DNA of 64,000 nucleotides, taken from assembly GCA_039680605.1 (NCBI GenBank), contig JBDKTA010000008.1:1-64000 (forward strand). The letters run 5' to 3'. The stretch is from Planctomycetaceae bacterium (GTDB lineage Bacteria; Planctomycetota; Phycisphaerae; SM23-33). Below the pieces are notes generated by a model. The model ran no database searches and was not told the origin of the DNA. It saw nothing but the letters and a program-made list of their open reading frames with translations. The position numbers were made by a program, and so were the translations under genes. Numbering within the stretch: the first letter of the stretch is position 1; every line of letters starts with the position of its first letter. This document shows, in pieces, positions 48,001 through 56,961 of the stretch.

Positions 48001-48819
48001 CTGTTCGAGGAGAAGACCTCGGACCAGAACGAGGGGCAGGTGAACCTGCGAGGAACGGTCATCGGCGGCGACGGCAAGCCCGCCAGCGATCAACCGATCT
48101 TCCCCCTGGACCAGTTCGCCTCGGCGGATCTGAACCTCCCGCTGAAGATTGTCGACGAGCGGTACATCATCGTCTATGGTCGCGCGGTCCTCTGCGGCGA
48201 CATCGGCGGCGACGTGAACTGGGTTCGCTTCGGCGACTACCTGCCGCTGCGCGAGGGCGCGGCGTCGCCGGCGGCGGGCCTGGACGCGGTGCTGATCGAC
48301 GGGCAGAACGTCTTCATCGGCGACGCCGGCATGAGCTATGTCGAGTGCGTCGACTTCGCCAGCGGCACGCGCCGCTGGGTCAGCCCCGCCCTGGAGGTCC
48401 GCCGCCTCCTGGGCCGGTCCGGCGAGGCGCTGCTGGTCGAGGCCGCCGACGAGGTGGTGGCGCTGGAGGCATCGAGTGGAAAGCTGCTCTGGCGGCGTGC
48501 GGCGGAGCACTGGGGCGGCGCCCTGGCCGGCGGCGAGGCGGGGCTGGTGTACGCCCGTGCGGTCAAGGGCGCGCCGTCGGCGGTCGAGATGGTCTGGGTG
48601 AATGTCACGACCGGACAAACGCAAGCGGTCTCTCGCGTGGATATTCCGCTGGGCGCCGGAGCGTCTATCGGCGGATGCGACGCCCTGACCGGAGTGGGCA
48701 ACGAGATGGTCCTGCTGGTGCGCGGGCCGGCGGGGCTCCAGCCGGTGCGCCTGGGCCCAGGCGGGCCCGCGGGCCCCGCCGACGCGCGGGAACTGTGGCA
48801 GGCAAAACTCGGCGGATAG
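45076..48819 (+). CDS. Large secreted PQQ-like propeller protein
   Basis: 1247 residues from an ATG with GGAGCTTGGG upstream. Signal peptide RVLTSLAVGAVVILASQGAL. Residues 30-430 are beta-rich; 430-850 are helical repeats; a duplicated linker (GVKSTPAP, GIKSTPAP) and a basic stretch (KRLAAQKKKEQPKP) lead to PQQ-like repeats: VYVECVDFASGTRRWV-type VECVDFASGTRRWV, then VVALEASSGKLLWRRA. First gene of the envelope cluster. Likely a periplasmic scaffold or sensor. Confidence 0.7.
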   Translation: MSGQRVLTSLAVGAVVILASQGALWAQAAVWDAPDQLGGPAHAWAAMVQATPAVPEAITVEEFKSWFAAAEGAKSKAELAAGVVRFSGLWKLLSPWPDDAALRIRPWGGGRIRIHLWSGQRGVSLWYDHAATVCRWYAYEAARSGESPRPASVALAAGDNGKHVRLQPPAEPNKPQVVLPTDIRWQGGQLVLSCAGVHLLSVAMPAAPKAVYIEHDPSGGATAGLSSIDMVRTEPAPAAPEALKALPPQAPAAMAWKTSPAADLAKLPDGRVKLTLAKDAQLTWASVEAPRVGVCEYIFEVEDAAGSTGVYIGDSDGVPQAGARLAPAAAGGPNLIMLCPPAQGAGGYGAGGPAAAEPIVGKTVRVRMLWACGAVKVWVGTANGGWARLYETPAPVSAKPVTTVGIYCAPGAVGEKDPPRAITLKSLQVRPYAAINALAAENQIAGAPDLHAVATAAEWLTKAPGGSPEALRACAIRSIADGAPYALAGALCDALAAEAASGSGPWQQRLEALHQLNDIIPATTADGGAMAARWASFEDAYDRLCRQGGTDVGLGAGVFELEPPSGRTVEALWQRVVRRQIASTVVAQNPAVEKLVAQSRGMHRWAARDLLDWASKPDVAADEAARKHPLTFEDARTERTFKLDYASAIAGGQIEQAAKLFIARYVDPDNAGLVQNAADPHGWVSMEVSAAELMAKNPRVQQELNKHVLRGRLRVRQAIADKDPLRVGFAAAQFFGTAAAAEAKTWLGDQSFLAGHYSQAMEHYASAVASADVVARAGAAARMRLAAARAGRQAGQAASESVTIGEQTFTPGQIEQEVSRAAAVAQSRQGAANLPWTIAPAGKYAAAVGQLPPAPAGVPAQMWNVHEIALLMAARPHALPFSGQWLAQRQGHELKCIDLAARGVKSTPAPTSGIKSTPAPAATRTKVLPRGWGKRLAAQKKKEQPKPAAPEPGVFKPVPGRMASQPVVVGNTVWALFEEKTSDQNEGQVNLRGTVIGGDGKPASDQPIFPLDQFASADLNLPLKIVDERYIIVYGRAVLCGDIGGDVNWVRFGDYLPLREGAASPAAGLDAVLIDGQNVFIGDAGMSYVECVDFASGTRRWVSPALEVRRLLGRSGEALLVEAADEVVALEASSGKLLWRRAAEHWGGALAGGEAGLVYARAVKGAPSAVEMVWVNVTTGQTQAVSRVDIPLGAGASIGGCDALTGVGNEMVLLVRGPAGLQPVRLGPGGPAGPADARELWQAKLGG

Positions 48820-48902
48820 TCCGAAGTTTCGCGGGACCCCACAACGCCGCGGGGGTTCAACTTTCCCAGTGCTGAAGCTCAAGATGGGACGATGGGAGTT
48901 TC

Positions 48903-50108
48903 GTGAACAGGCATACGCGACAGATCGCTCTGCTGCTGGTAGCCGTGATAGGCGCCTTGCCCGCCGCCGCCCTGGCCGAGGGAACCTGGGAAGTCACACC
49001 CGAAAGCAAGGCCGCTCTCGAGCGAGGCATCGACTGGCTGGCCAAGAACCAGGGCCCCAAGGGCAACTGGGACAACGAGCAGATGGGCCTGGTCAGCATG
49101 GGGCTGCTGGCGTATCTGTCAGCCGGACATTTGCCCGGTCGCGGCAAGTACGGCCGCAACGTCCAGCAGGCGATGGACTATCTTCTTGACAACGCCAAAC
49201 CGTCTGGCCTGATGAACATCGCCGTTCGCGGCCACGACATGTACAACCACGGTCTCTGCACGTTCGTTCTCGGTCAGCTTTACGGTATGACCGGCGACAA
49301 GCGCGTCGGTCGCACGCTGGACCGGGCGCTGCGGCTGATCCAGGACGCCCAGTGCGCCGACGGCGGGTGGGACTATGTGGCGATCTCGAAGCCGCAGGGT
49401 CACGACCTGTCGCTGACGGTGATGCAGGCCAAGGCGCTTCGCAGCGCGATGGACTGCGGGTTCAAGGTCGACCCCGGCGCGATCCAGCGGGCCGTCGAGT
49501 TCGTTCGGCGCAATTACCGCGCCGAGTTTGCCGTGGGGGTGGACGATCCCAAGCTGGTCAAGCAGATGGGGATGTTCTCGTACTCGCCCGGCAACGTCCG
49601 CAACACGAGCATCACCACCACGGCTATCGGCGTGATCTGCCTGCAGGAGTTCGGTCAGTACGACGACCCGCGCCTGGCGCCGGCGTGCCTGTACCTGCGG
49701 CACATGGTCAAGGTGGGCGAGCCGATCTTCATCAAGCAGTACGCCGACGCCCGCAAGATGAAGAAGGAAACGATGACCGTTCCGGACAACCACGTGCCCT
49801 TCGACGCCTACACGCTGTACTACCTCAGCCAGGCGCTCTACCAGCGCGGCGGTGAGGACTGGAAAATCGGATACACCGTCCTGCGCGACCAGCTTGCCAA
49901 ACGCCAACGCGTGCAGCCGGGCAGCCCCGAGCACGGCACGTGGCAGTCCACCGTCTGGTGGATGCGCGGTAAGGAAGCGCAGTTCTACGGCACTGCGATC
50001 GGTTGTTTCGTGCTGGCCATGCCCAACCGCTACCTGCCGATTCTGCAGGAAGGGCGAATTGAAAGCCTGATCAAGACCGTCGAGGGTTCAAAGACGGACA
50101 ACCCGTGA
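48903..50108 (+). CDS. Secreted alpha/alpha-toroid (prenyltransferase/squalene oxidase repeat) protein
   Basis: 401 residues, GTG start after GGGAGTTTC. Signal peptide RQIALLLVAVIGALPAAALA. Repeats of the toroid type: RGIDWLAKNQGPKGNW, AMDYLLDNA, RALRLIQDAQCADGGWDYV, ITTTAIGVICLQEFG and TVWWMRGKEAQFYGTAIGCF. Catalytic D-x-D-D of true cyclases is absent, so it is probably a binding or structural protein, as is common in planctomycetes. It sits between the propeller and the BatA-like gene. Confidence 0.75.
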   Translation: MNRHTRQIALLLVAVIGALPAAALAEGTWEVTPESKAALERGIDWLAKNQGPKGNWDNEQMGLVSMGLLAYLSAGHLPGRGKYGRNVQQAMDYLLDNAKPSGLMNIAVRGHDMYNHGLCTFVLGQLYGMTGDKRVGRTLDRALRLIQDAQCADGGWDYVAISKPQGHDLSLTVMQAKALRSAMDCGFKVDPGAIQRAVEFVRRNYRAEFAVGVDDPKLVKQMGMFSYSPGNVRNTSITTTAIGVICLQEFGQYDDPRLAPACLYLRHMVKVGEPIFIKQYADARKMKKETMTVPDNHVPFDAYTLYYLSQALYQRGGEDWKIGYTVLRDQLAKRQRVQPGSPEHGTWQSTVWWMRGKEAQFYGTAIGCFVLAMPNRYLPILQEGRIESLIKTVEGSKTDNP

Positions 50109-50121
50109 GAGTGTTTGATCG

Positions 50122-52836
50122 ATGCTGAACTTTCCTCCAGGACTGGCTGTGTTTGCCGTCGCCGGCGTGGTCGCCGCGGCCGTGCCCGTCGCGCTGCACC
50201 TGCTCAACCGCCAGCGATTCCGCACGATCCACTGGGCGCCGATGGAGTTCCTGCGCCTGGCGATGGTCCGCAGCCGCAAGATGCTGCAGGTGCGCGACGT
50301 GCTGCTGATGGTCGTTCGCACCGCGGCGCTGCTGATGCTGGGCTTCGCGCTGTCGCGACCGTTCTTCTCCTCGGGCTACGGGTCCCTCTCGGCGCTGGCG
50401 CTGGTGTGCGGATTCTTCGGGATATTGAGCCTGGTCGCCGCGGCGGTGGTCCAGAAGGCGCTGGGCCGCATCCTGGCGGTGGTGGCCGGGGCGCTGCTGC
50501 TGGCAGTGGCGATCGTGGCGTTTCTGGGCGACTACGCCAGCCGCGTCAGCCAGGACGCCGCGGGGCCCAAGTCCGGCCAGGCGGTACACGTGATCCTGCT
50601 GATCGACAACAGCCTGTCCATGGGCTACCGCCAGACCAACGGAACGCTGCTCGATGACGCCAAGACACGCGCCAAGGACATCATCGACGACCTGCCGACC
50701 GGCAGCCGCGTGACCGTCGTGCCCCTGTGCGGCTCGGCGCGGCCGGTCATGCTCGACCCGTGCGTGTCGATTGACGACGCCAAGTCCGCCGTCAGCGAGA
50801 TCCGCCTGGTCGACCGGGCCGTCACCATGCAGCAGGCGGCGGCACTGGCCGACGAGGCCAGCCGCTACGTCACCGATCTCGACAAGCGCATCGTCCTGCT
50901 GTCCGACCACCAGCGTCGCAACTGGAGCGGCGACAGCCAGGCCGCCTGGAAGCAGGTCAGCGACCTGCAGATCGTCGACCTGTCCCCGCAGGGACAGCGC
51001 GAAAACGCCTGGGTCGCCGACGTGCAGTTGCAGGATCAGGTCGCCGCCAAAGACGCCCCTGCCGTCATCACCGCCACCATCGGCTACGAAGGCCCCCAGC
51101 CGCGACGCGGGGTCGAAGTGGCTTTGAAGGTCCGCGATAAGGTCGTCGACACGCGAAGCGTCGACCTGGCCGGCGGGCAAGGTCAGCCGGTGATCTTCAC
51201 GCACAAGATCGAGTCCGCCGTCAAGGGCGGCCAGACCGAGTTCGTGCCCGTGAGCGTTTCGATCGGTCCGCCGGACCGCCTGCCCCACGACGACGTGCGC
51301 TACGCCGTCGTGCCGGTGGTCGCCGGTCTGCCGGTGCTGTTCGTCGACCAGTACGGCGACCGGGAGGACATCGACGCCAATCTCTTCGGCGAGACGCTGC
51401 AGCTTCGGATGCTGCTGGCGCCGCGCCTGAGCCGGCAGGACCAGACCCTGCCCATCATCGACGTGCGCCACGTGACGATGGAGCGCCTCGCCCAGCAAGG
51501 CCAGGCCGCCCTCGAAGACGCGCGCCTCGTCGTGATCGCCGGGACGACCGACCCCGGACCGATGGTCAAGACCCTCCGCCAGTACGTCGAGCAGGGCGGG
51601 CAGATCTTCATCGCCGCCGGCGGCGACTTTCAGCCTGCCGCCTGGAACCTCTCGGCCTGGCTCGACGGGGCGGGAATCCTGCCGGCCCAGCTTGCCGACG
51701 AACCCTTTGGCAAGACCCTGCGCGAGAGCGGCGAAACGCCCGGATACTTCCAGTGGAACTTCGACTCCCTCATCGGCGAGTACTTCCAGATCCCCGGCGC
51801 CTCGACCGAGACCCTGCGAGACCTCTACGCCGGCGCCGCCGGCCCGTACTTCTTCAAGGCCGTCGTTCCTAAAGTCGAGCCCGTCGACGTGGACAAGGCC
51901 GTCGCCGCCCAGGCCAAGCGCACGGCTGAGAACCTCACGTTCCTCATCGGGACCGATTCCTGGGCCCATGAGGACCGCACGAGCGGCCTGACCGACAAGC
52001 AGCGCGCCGACCGCCTTCGCGACAAGCAGCGCCGCGGCGAGATTCAGCCGCGATGGCTGACCTGGGCCCGCCAGCGTGTGGGCGACCCGATGGACCGCCG
52101 CCCGGCCCAGGGGCAGAGCGTCGAGCAACTGGCCGCCGACCTGGCCGACAAGACCCGCCCGCGCGTGCTGGCGCGGTTCAGCAACGGTCTGCCCGCGGTG
52201 GTGCAGCGGTCGGTGGGGCTGGGCAGCATCGTCATGTGTACCAGCGGCGCCCTGGGCAACTGGGACGGCGGATGGAACACCGTCGGTCTCGACGACGCGG
52301 TGATCGTGTACGACCGGATCCTGCGGTCGATGCTGCACAAGTCGCTGCCCCAGCGCACCAGCGGCGTGGGCACCCCGCTGGTGCTGCCCATCGAAAAGGC
52401 CGACCGCCTCGACACCTTCGCCCTCAAACGCCCCGATGGTCTCAAGGACGACCTGCCCGTCGAGGTGCTCGAAGGCGACACCTACGCCCTGACTGTGCGG
52501 ACCGTCACCCAGCGCGGCGCCTACCACATCCAGCGCACGGCCAGCCGCGACGCCGCAAAGCCGCCCTTCGAAGCCGACGTGGCGTTCAACGGTCTTGCCG
52601 GCGAATCGCAAGTGACGCTGCTCAATCGCGACGAGATCAAAAAAGCCCTTGGCGACGTCAAGTTCACGTGGGTCGGCCAGGGCGACTCGATCAGCCTTCA
52701 GGGCTCGCGGGCCCACGGCGAGAGCCTTTGGAAATGGCTCATATGGTCGGTCCTGCTGCTGATGCTCATCGAGCGGCTGATCGTCATCTGGCCCAACCTT
52801 CGGGCCAAACCGCAACAGGAGGCCGCCCATGGGTGA
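50122..52836 (+). CDS. BatA-like membrane protein with VWA domain
   Basis: 904 residues. The N-terminus has the BatA-type two membrane segments and the LHLLNRQRFRTIHWAPMEFL motif typical of aerotolerance-type proteins. VILLIDNSLSMGYR provides a VWA MIDAS (D-x-S-x-S) and the later part holds a glutamine-amidotransferase-like fold (DARLVVIAGTTDPG) and a C-terminal membrane helix (LIWSVLLLMLIERLIVIW). The stop overlaps the next gene by 8 bases. Known context: BatA-like VWA proteins act with MoxR ATPases. Confidence 0.8.
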   Translation: MLNFPPGLAVFAVAGVVAAAVPVALHLLNRQRFRTIHWAPMEFLRLAMVRSRKMLQVRDVLLMVVRTAALLMLGFALSRPFFSSGYGSLSALALVCGFFGILSLVAAAVVQKALGRILAVVAGALLLAVAIVAFLGDYASRVSQDAAGPKSGQAVHVILLIDNSLSMGYRQTNGTLLDDAKTRAKDIIDDLPTGSRVTVVPLCGSARPVMLDPCVSIDDAKSAVSEIRLVDRAVTMQQAAALADEASRYVTDLDKRIVLLSDHQRRNWSGDSQAAWKQVSDLQIVDLSPQGQRENAWVADVQLQDQVAAKDAPAVITATIGYEGPQPRRGVEVALKVRDKVVDTRSVDLAGGQGQPVIFTHKIESAVKGGQTEFVPVSVSIGPPDRLPHDDVRYAVVPVVAGLPVLFVDQYGDREDIDANLFGETLQLRMLLAPRLSRQDQTLPIIDVRHVTMERLAQQGQAALEDARLVVIAGTTDPGPMVKTLRQYVEQGGQIFIAAGGDFQPAAWNLSAWLDGAGILPAQLADEPFGKTLRESGETPGYFQWNFDSLIGEYFQIPGASTETLRDLYAGAAGPYFFKAVVPKVEPVDVDKAVAAQAKRTAENLTFLIGTDSWAHEDRTSGLTDKQRADRLRDKQRRGEIQPRWLTWARQRVGDPMDRRPAQGQSVEQLAADLADKTRPRVLARFSNGLPAVVQRSVGLGSIVMCTSGALGNWDGGWNTVGLDDAVIVYDRILRSMLHKSLPQRTSGVGTPLVLPIEKADRLDTFALKRPDGLKDDLPVEVLEGDTYALTVRTVTQRGAYHIQRTASRDAAKPPFEADVAFNGLAGESQVTLLNRDEIKKALGDVKFTWVGQGDSISLQGSRAHGESLWKWLIWSVLLLMLIERLIVIWPNLRAKPQQEAAHG

Positions 52837-55264
52837 ACTCTGGCAATTCCTGTTCGGGCTCAAAGACGCCAAGTCGATCACCGCGGCGCCGGAACTGACG
52901 TTTGGCGAGCACTGGGCGGCCGGGGCGCCGGCGTGGGTGTTCTTCGGCTGTGTGGCCCTGGCGGCGCTGGGGATTATTTCGTATCTGAAGTTCGAGCCGC
53001 GCATCCGCGACCGGCGGCGGTTCTGGGGCGCGGCGCTGCGGGCGCTGGTGCTGGCGGCGCTGTTCTTCGTGGCGGCAGACCCCATCCTCAAGATCAGCTA
53101 CCGCCAGTCGCCCAAGCCGCTGGTGTACCTGCTGTTTGACGGTTCGGAGAGCATGGCGATCCGCGACCGCTTCGACAGCGCCCAGCAGCAGGCGCTGTGC
53201 AAGAGCGCGGGCATCGAGCCGGCGCCCGGGACGCCGCCGCCGAGCCGCCTGGAGTACATCCAGGGGCTGCTGAGCAGCAGCGACTTCATCGCCGACATGA
53301 ACAAGAAGGCTCACCTGCGTGCCTTTGCCATCGACCGCCAGGGCGTCCACGCCCTCAAGTCGTCGACGGCTTCCGACGGCGCCGCCGAGGGCAAGACCAT
53401 CGCCGCGGCGCTGACGGCCGCGGCGCCGCTGACGCCGCTGGGCAAGGCCATCGACGACATCGCCCTGGAGTACAAGCGCGACGACCTGGGGGCGGTGGTC
53501 ATGTTCAGCGACTTCAACAAGAACTCCGGACCCGACCCCGACGCCCCGGCGGCCAGGCTCGCTCGACCGATCTACACCGTGGGCCTGGGCCCCGTCGCCA
53601 CGCGAGACCTGTCGGTCAAGATGACCATCTCGCCGGTGCTCAAAAAGGCCGAACGCGACGTCGTGAGCGTCTCGCTCCAGCAGAGCCAGCTCGACGGGCA
53701 GAGCGTCACCGTGCGCGTGACGGCAGAGCCTCTGACAGCCGATGGGGCGGTGGACAAGAGCCGCCAGGGGCGCGTCATCGGCGAGCGCCAGGTGACGCTC
53801 CGCGGCGCCCGCGCGGCGACGGAGATCCCGTTCATTCCCGACGAAGTGGGGCGGGTGCGGCTGACGGCCAAGGTCGATCCCGTCAGCGGCGAGAGCGTCG
53901 AGGAGAACAACGCCTCGTCGCGCGAGGTGAATATTCGCGACGACTTCATGCGGCTGCTGTACGTGGCGTACGAGCCCAACTGGGAGTGGCGGTTCATCAA
54001 GGAAGTGTTCCACCGCGACAAGCTGGTGGGCATGCGGGGCTTCCGCACGTTCCTGTTTTCCAGCGACCCCGACGTGCGGCGGACCAACCCGCTGTTCACG
54101 CCGCGGATCGACTCCAACCGCGGCGAGTTCTTCGCTAACGACGTGATCTTCCTGGGCGACGTGCCCGCCGACGCCCTCACCGGGCGCTTCTGCGACAACG
54201 TCAAGGAGTTCGTCGGCAAGTTCGGCGGCGGCCTGGTCGTGATCGGCGGACCGGTGCATGGACCGGGGCAGTTGGCCGGAACGCCGCTGGCGGACATGCT
54301 GCCGGTGACGCTGGACCCCAAGGCCCGGCGCCGCGACAGCAAGGACTTCCTGATGCGCCTGACGCCGGCGGCCAAGGCCTACGGGTTCATGAAGCTCGGC
54401 GACAATGACGACGAGAACGCCCGCGCCTGGGACAACATCGGCCCGCTGTCCTGGTACAACCCATGCAAGAGCATCGACCCGCGCACGCGCGTGCTGGCCG
54501 AGCACCCCAGCGACACCTGCGAGGACGGCAAGACCAAACAGCCCCTGATCGCCATCCGCCAGTACGGCAAAGGCGAGGTGGCGTACCTGGCGTTCGACGA
54601 GACGTGGCGCCTGCGGCGGCTGCACGGCGAAAAGTACTACCGCCAGTTCTGGGGGCAGTTGATCTACCGCCTGGGCCTGGGCCACGCCACCGGCAGCCAG
54701 AAGCGGTTCATCGCCCGCAGCGACCGCACGCGGTACCAGGTCGACGACGAACTGCGCCTGACCGTCGACGCGTACGACGAAGACTTCCAGCCGCTGACGC
54801 GAGCCAAGCTGCCCAGCGGAAAGCTCGAGGGCGAGCTGATTGTCACCGACGAGGCGGGCAAGGTGCGCCCCGCCCGGGCGATCAGCATTCCGCTGGCCCG
54901 CCAGGAGCAGGGGCAGTACGAGCTGGTGCTTCCGCTGCTGGAAAGCGGCGACTACCGCATCCGCGTCAAGGACTCGGTGACCGGCGAGTTTTCGGAGGTG
55001 GTTTTTTCGGTAACGAATATTTCCGCCGAGCGTCAAAGCGCCGTGCGGAACATCAGCCTCGAACAGGACCTGGCCAAGGCCACCGCCGGCAAGGTGTACG
55101 ACCTGACGACGCTGGACAAGCTGCCCGGCGAGATCCGCTTTGCCGGGGTGGAGAAGACCGACGTGCGGATCTTCCCGCTGTCGAGCACCTGGTTGTGCTT
55201 CCTGCTGCTGGTGGTGCTGGCGGTGGGGGAGTGGGCCTTGCGGAAATGGATCAACGTGCCATGA
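52829..55264 (+). CDS. Second VWA membrane protein
   Basis: 811 residues, ATG overlapping the upstream gene. Two N-terminal membrane segments (PAWVFFGCVALAALGIISYL, ALRALVLAALFFVAADPILK), VYLLFDGSESMAIRD as MIDAS, VVMFSDFNKNSG, a beta domain (residues 270-380), an amidotransferase-like region (GGGLVVIGGPVHGPGQLAGT) and a final membrane helix (SSTWLCFLLLVVLAVGEWAL). It parallels the preceding protein, so the two may form a heterodimer. Stop overlaps the next ATG. Confidence 0.75.
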   Translation: MGELWQFLFGLKDAKSITAAPELTFGEHWAAGAPAWVFFGCVALAALGIISYLKFEPRIRDRRRFWGAALRALVLAALFFVAADPILKISYRQSPKPLVYLLFDGSESMAIRDRFDSAQQQALCKSAGIEPAPGTPPPSRLEYIQGLLSSSDFIADMNKKAHLRAFAIDRQGVHALKSSTASDGAAEGKTIAAALTAAAPLTPLGKAIDDIALEYKRDDLGAVVMFSDFNKNSGPDPDAPAARLARPIYTVGLGPVATRDLSVKMTISPVLKKAERDVVSVSLQQSQLDGQSVTVRVTAEPLTADGAVDKSRQGRVIGERQVTLRGARAATEIPFIPDEVGRVRLTAKVDPVSGESVEENNASSREVNIRDDFMRLLYVAYEPNWEWRFIKEVFHRDKLVGMRGFRTFLFSSDPDVRRTNPLFTPRIDSNRGEFFANDVIFLGDVPADALTGRFCDNVKEFVGKFGGGLVVIGGPVHGPGQLAGTPLADMLPVTLDPKARRRDSKDFLMRLTPAAKAYGFMKLGDNDDENARAWDNIGPLSWYNPCKSIDPRTRVLAEHPSDTCEDGKTKQPLIAIRQYGKGEVAYLAFDETWRLRRLHGEKYYRQFWGQLIYRLGLGHATGSQKRFIARSDRTRYQVDDELRLTVDAYDEDFQPLTRAKLPSGKLEGELIVTDEAGKVRPARAISIPLARQEQGQYELVLPLLESGDYRIRVKDSVTGEFSEVVFSVTNISAERQSAVRNISLEQDLAKATAGKVYDLTTLDKLPGEIRFAGVEKTDVRIFPLSSTWLCFLLLVVLAVGEWALRKWINVP

Positions 55265-56961
55265 GCAGCCTCAAGCCATTGCGAAGTCAACTCTCGGCCC
55301 TGATGCGGCGCCGCGCGGGCGCCCGCGCCTTCATGGGCTGGTCGGCGCTGGTGCTGGCGGGGCTGTGGCTGCTGTACGCGATGTTCCTGGTCGACATCCT
55401 GTTCCTCATGACGCGCCTGCAGCGGGGCATCGCCCTGGCGGCGGTCGCCGCCGCCCTGGCGTGGGTGATGGCGCGGATGGTTCGGCCGTGGCTGGCGCGG
55501 CGCGAAGACGCCATCGACGTGGCGCTCAAGGTCGAGCGCCATCGCAAGATCGACAGCGACCTGGTGGCGGCGATGCAGTTCGAATCGCCCGCGGCGGCAA
55601 CGTGGGGCTCCAAACATCTTGAGCAGGCGGTGATCGACCGCGTGGCCCAGCAGACGCAGCGGTGGCGCCTGGCCAGCGACTTGCCCGAGGGCGGGTTGCG
55701 CCGGCGGCTGTTGGCCGGGGCCGGCACGATGGCGCTGGTGGTGGCGACGCTGGCGATCTTCCCGCAGTACAGCGGCATCTTCCTGATGCGGTTGATGTTC
55801 TCGTCGGCGTTCTATCCCACCGACACCGAGATTCGCGACGTGCGGATCAACAGCCAGTCGCTGGGCGTGCTGCGAGAGCCCGGTTTCACCGCGCACTGCC
55901 CGGTGGGGCGGGCGGTGAACTTCCGCGTCGCCTGGGCCGGCGTGCCTCCCCGCGAGGGGCACATCGACATCAAGCCCGTCGGCCAGGGTCCGGCCCTGAC
56001 GCTGCCCCTGACCGCCCTTGAGGGCGACCAGGTCCACGTGGCCCAGCTCGAGCAGATGAGCGGCGCGTTCGAGTTCCGGATCGCCCTGGGCGACGCCCGC
56101 ACGCAGTGGGCGCGGCTGATCCCCGTGCCCCCGCCGGTGGTGCAGCCGATCTTCAAGCCCACCGTGCCCGATTACGCCCGGGCGGCAGGCGTGGCCGAGG
56201 CGGCTGAGGGCGTCTCCAAGCGCCTCATCGCTGTCTACGACGGCGCCAGCGTCGACCTGCAGGTGCGCTGCCTCAACAAGCCCCTCAAGAGCGTCGAGCT
56301 GGTCGTGGCCGACAAGCGCTACGCCCTGACCGACGCCGGCCAGGACGGGCGCCTGTGGACGTTGCCCGCCACGGGCACGCCGCTGTCGGAAGTGAGCGGC
56401 CCCATCGACTACGAGATCGCCGCGATCGATCGCGACGACCTGCCTCCGGTGGATCCGATCAAAGGCCAGATCCGTCTGGAAGACGACCGCGCTCCGACAC
56501 TCGAGGCCAGCGTCGCCCGCCTGAAAGAAGTGGTCGTGCTGCCTAACGCCCGACCGACGGTGCGGTACAAGCTGGCGGATGATTTCGGCATCAGCGCCCT
56601 GACGATGCGCCTGACGGTTCGCCCGGCTGTCGGCGGCGAGGCCCGCACGAAAACCTATTCGCTGCTGGCCCAGGGCGCCATCGTGCCGCTGCCCAAGCTG
56701 CCGCTGGAAGAGGGCTTCTCGTTCGACCTGGCGCCGCTGGGCCTGGCCAAGGGCGACGCCATCGAACTGGTGCTCGAGGGGTGCGACTATCGCGGCAAGA
56801 GGCCCGGGCGCACGACGGCGGCCACGCCCATCATGCTCAAAGTGACCGACCAGGCCGGGGCGCTGCAGGCGTTGACGAAAGACCCCGACGCCCAGTCGGA
56901 GCAGAAAATTCGCCAGATCATCAATCGGTCGACGACCATTGAGGAAAGGGCAAAGCCATGA
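55261..56961 (+). CDS. Membrane protein with large periplasmic domain
   Basis: 566 residues, ATGA overlap at both ends. Two membrane segments at the start (WSALVLAGLWLLYAMFLVDI, GIALAAVAAALAWVMARMV), a third at about 150 (LAGAGTMALVVATLAIFPQY), then beta-rich repeats (GAFEFRIALGDARTQWAR, DDFGISALTMRLTVRPAV). Related planctomycete and proteobacterial cluster proteins exist beside VWA genes (some annotated DUF4175-like); I cannot assign it firmly. Confidence 0.65.
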   Translation: MSSLKPLRSQLSALMRRRAGARAFMGWSALVLAGLWLLYAMFLVDILFLMTRLQRGIALAAVAAALAWVMARMVRPWLARREDAIDVALKVERHRKIDSDLVAAMQFESPAAATWGSKHLEQAVIDRVAQQTQRWRLASDLPEGGLRRRLLAGAGTMALVVATLAIFPQYSGIFLMRLMFSSAFYPTDTEIRDVRINSQSLGVLREPGFTAHCPVGRAVNFRVAWAGVPPREGHIDIKPVGQGPALTLPLTALEGDQVHVAQLEQMSGAFEFRIALGDARTQWARLIPVPPPVVQPIFKPTVPDYARAAGVAEAAEGVSKRLIAVYDGASVDLQVRCLNKPLKSVELVVADKRYALTDAGQDGRLWTLPATGTPLSEVSGPIDYEIAAIDRDDLPPVDPIKGQIRLEDDRAPTLEASVARLKEVVVLPNARPTVRYKLADDFGISALTMRLTVRPAVGGEARTKTYSLLAQGAIVPLPKLPLEEGFSFDLAPLGLAKGDAIELVLEGCDYRGKRPGRTTAATPIMLKVTDQAGALQALTKDPDAQSEQKIRQIINRSTTIEERAKP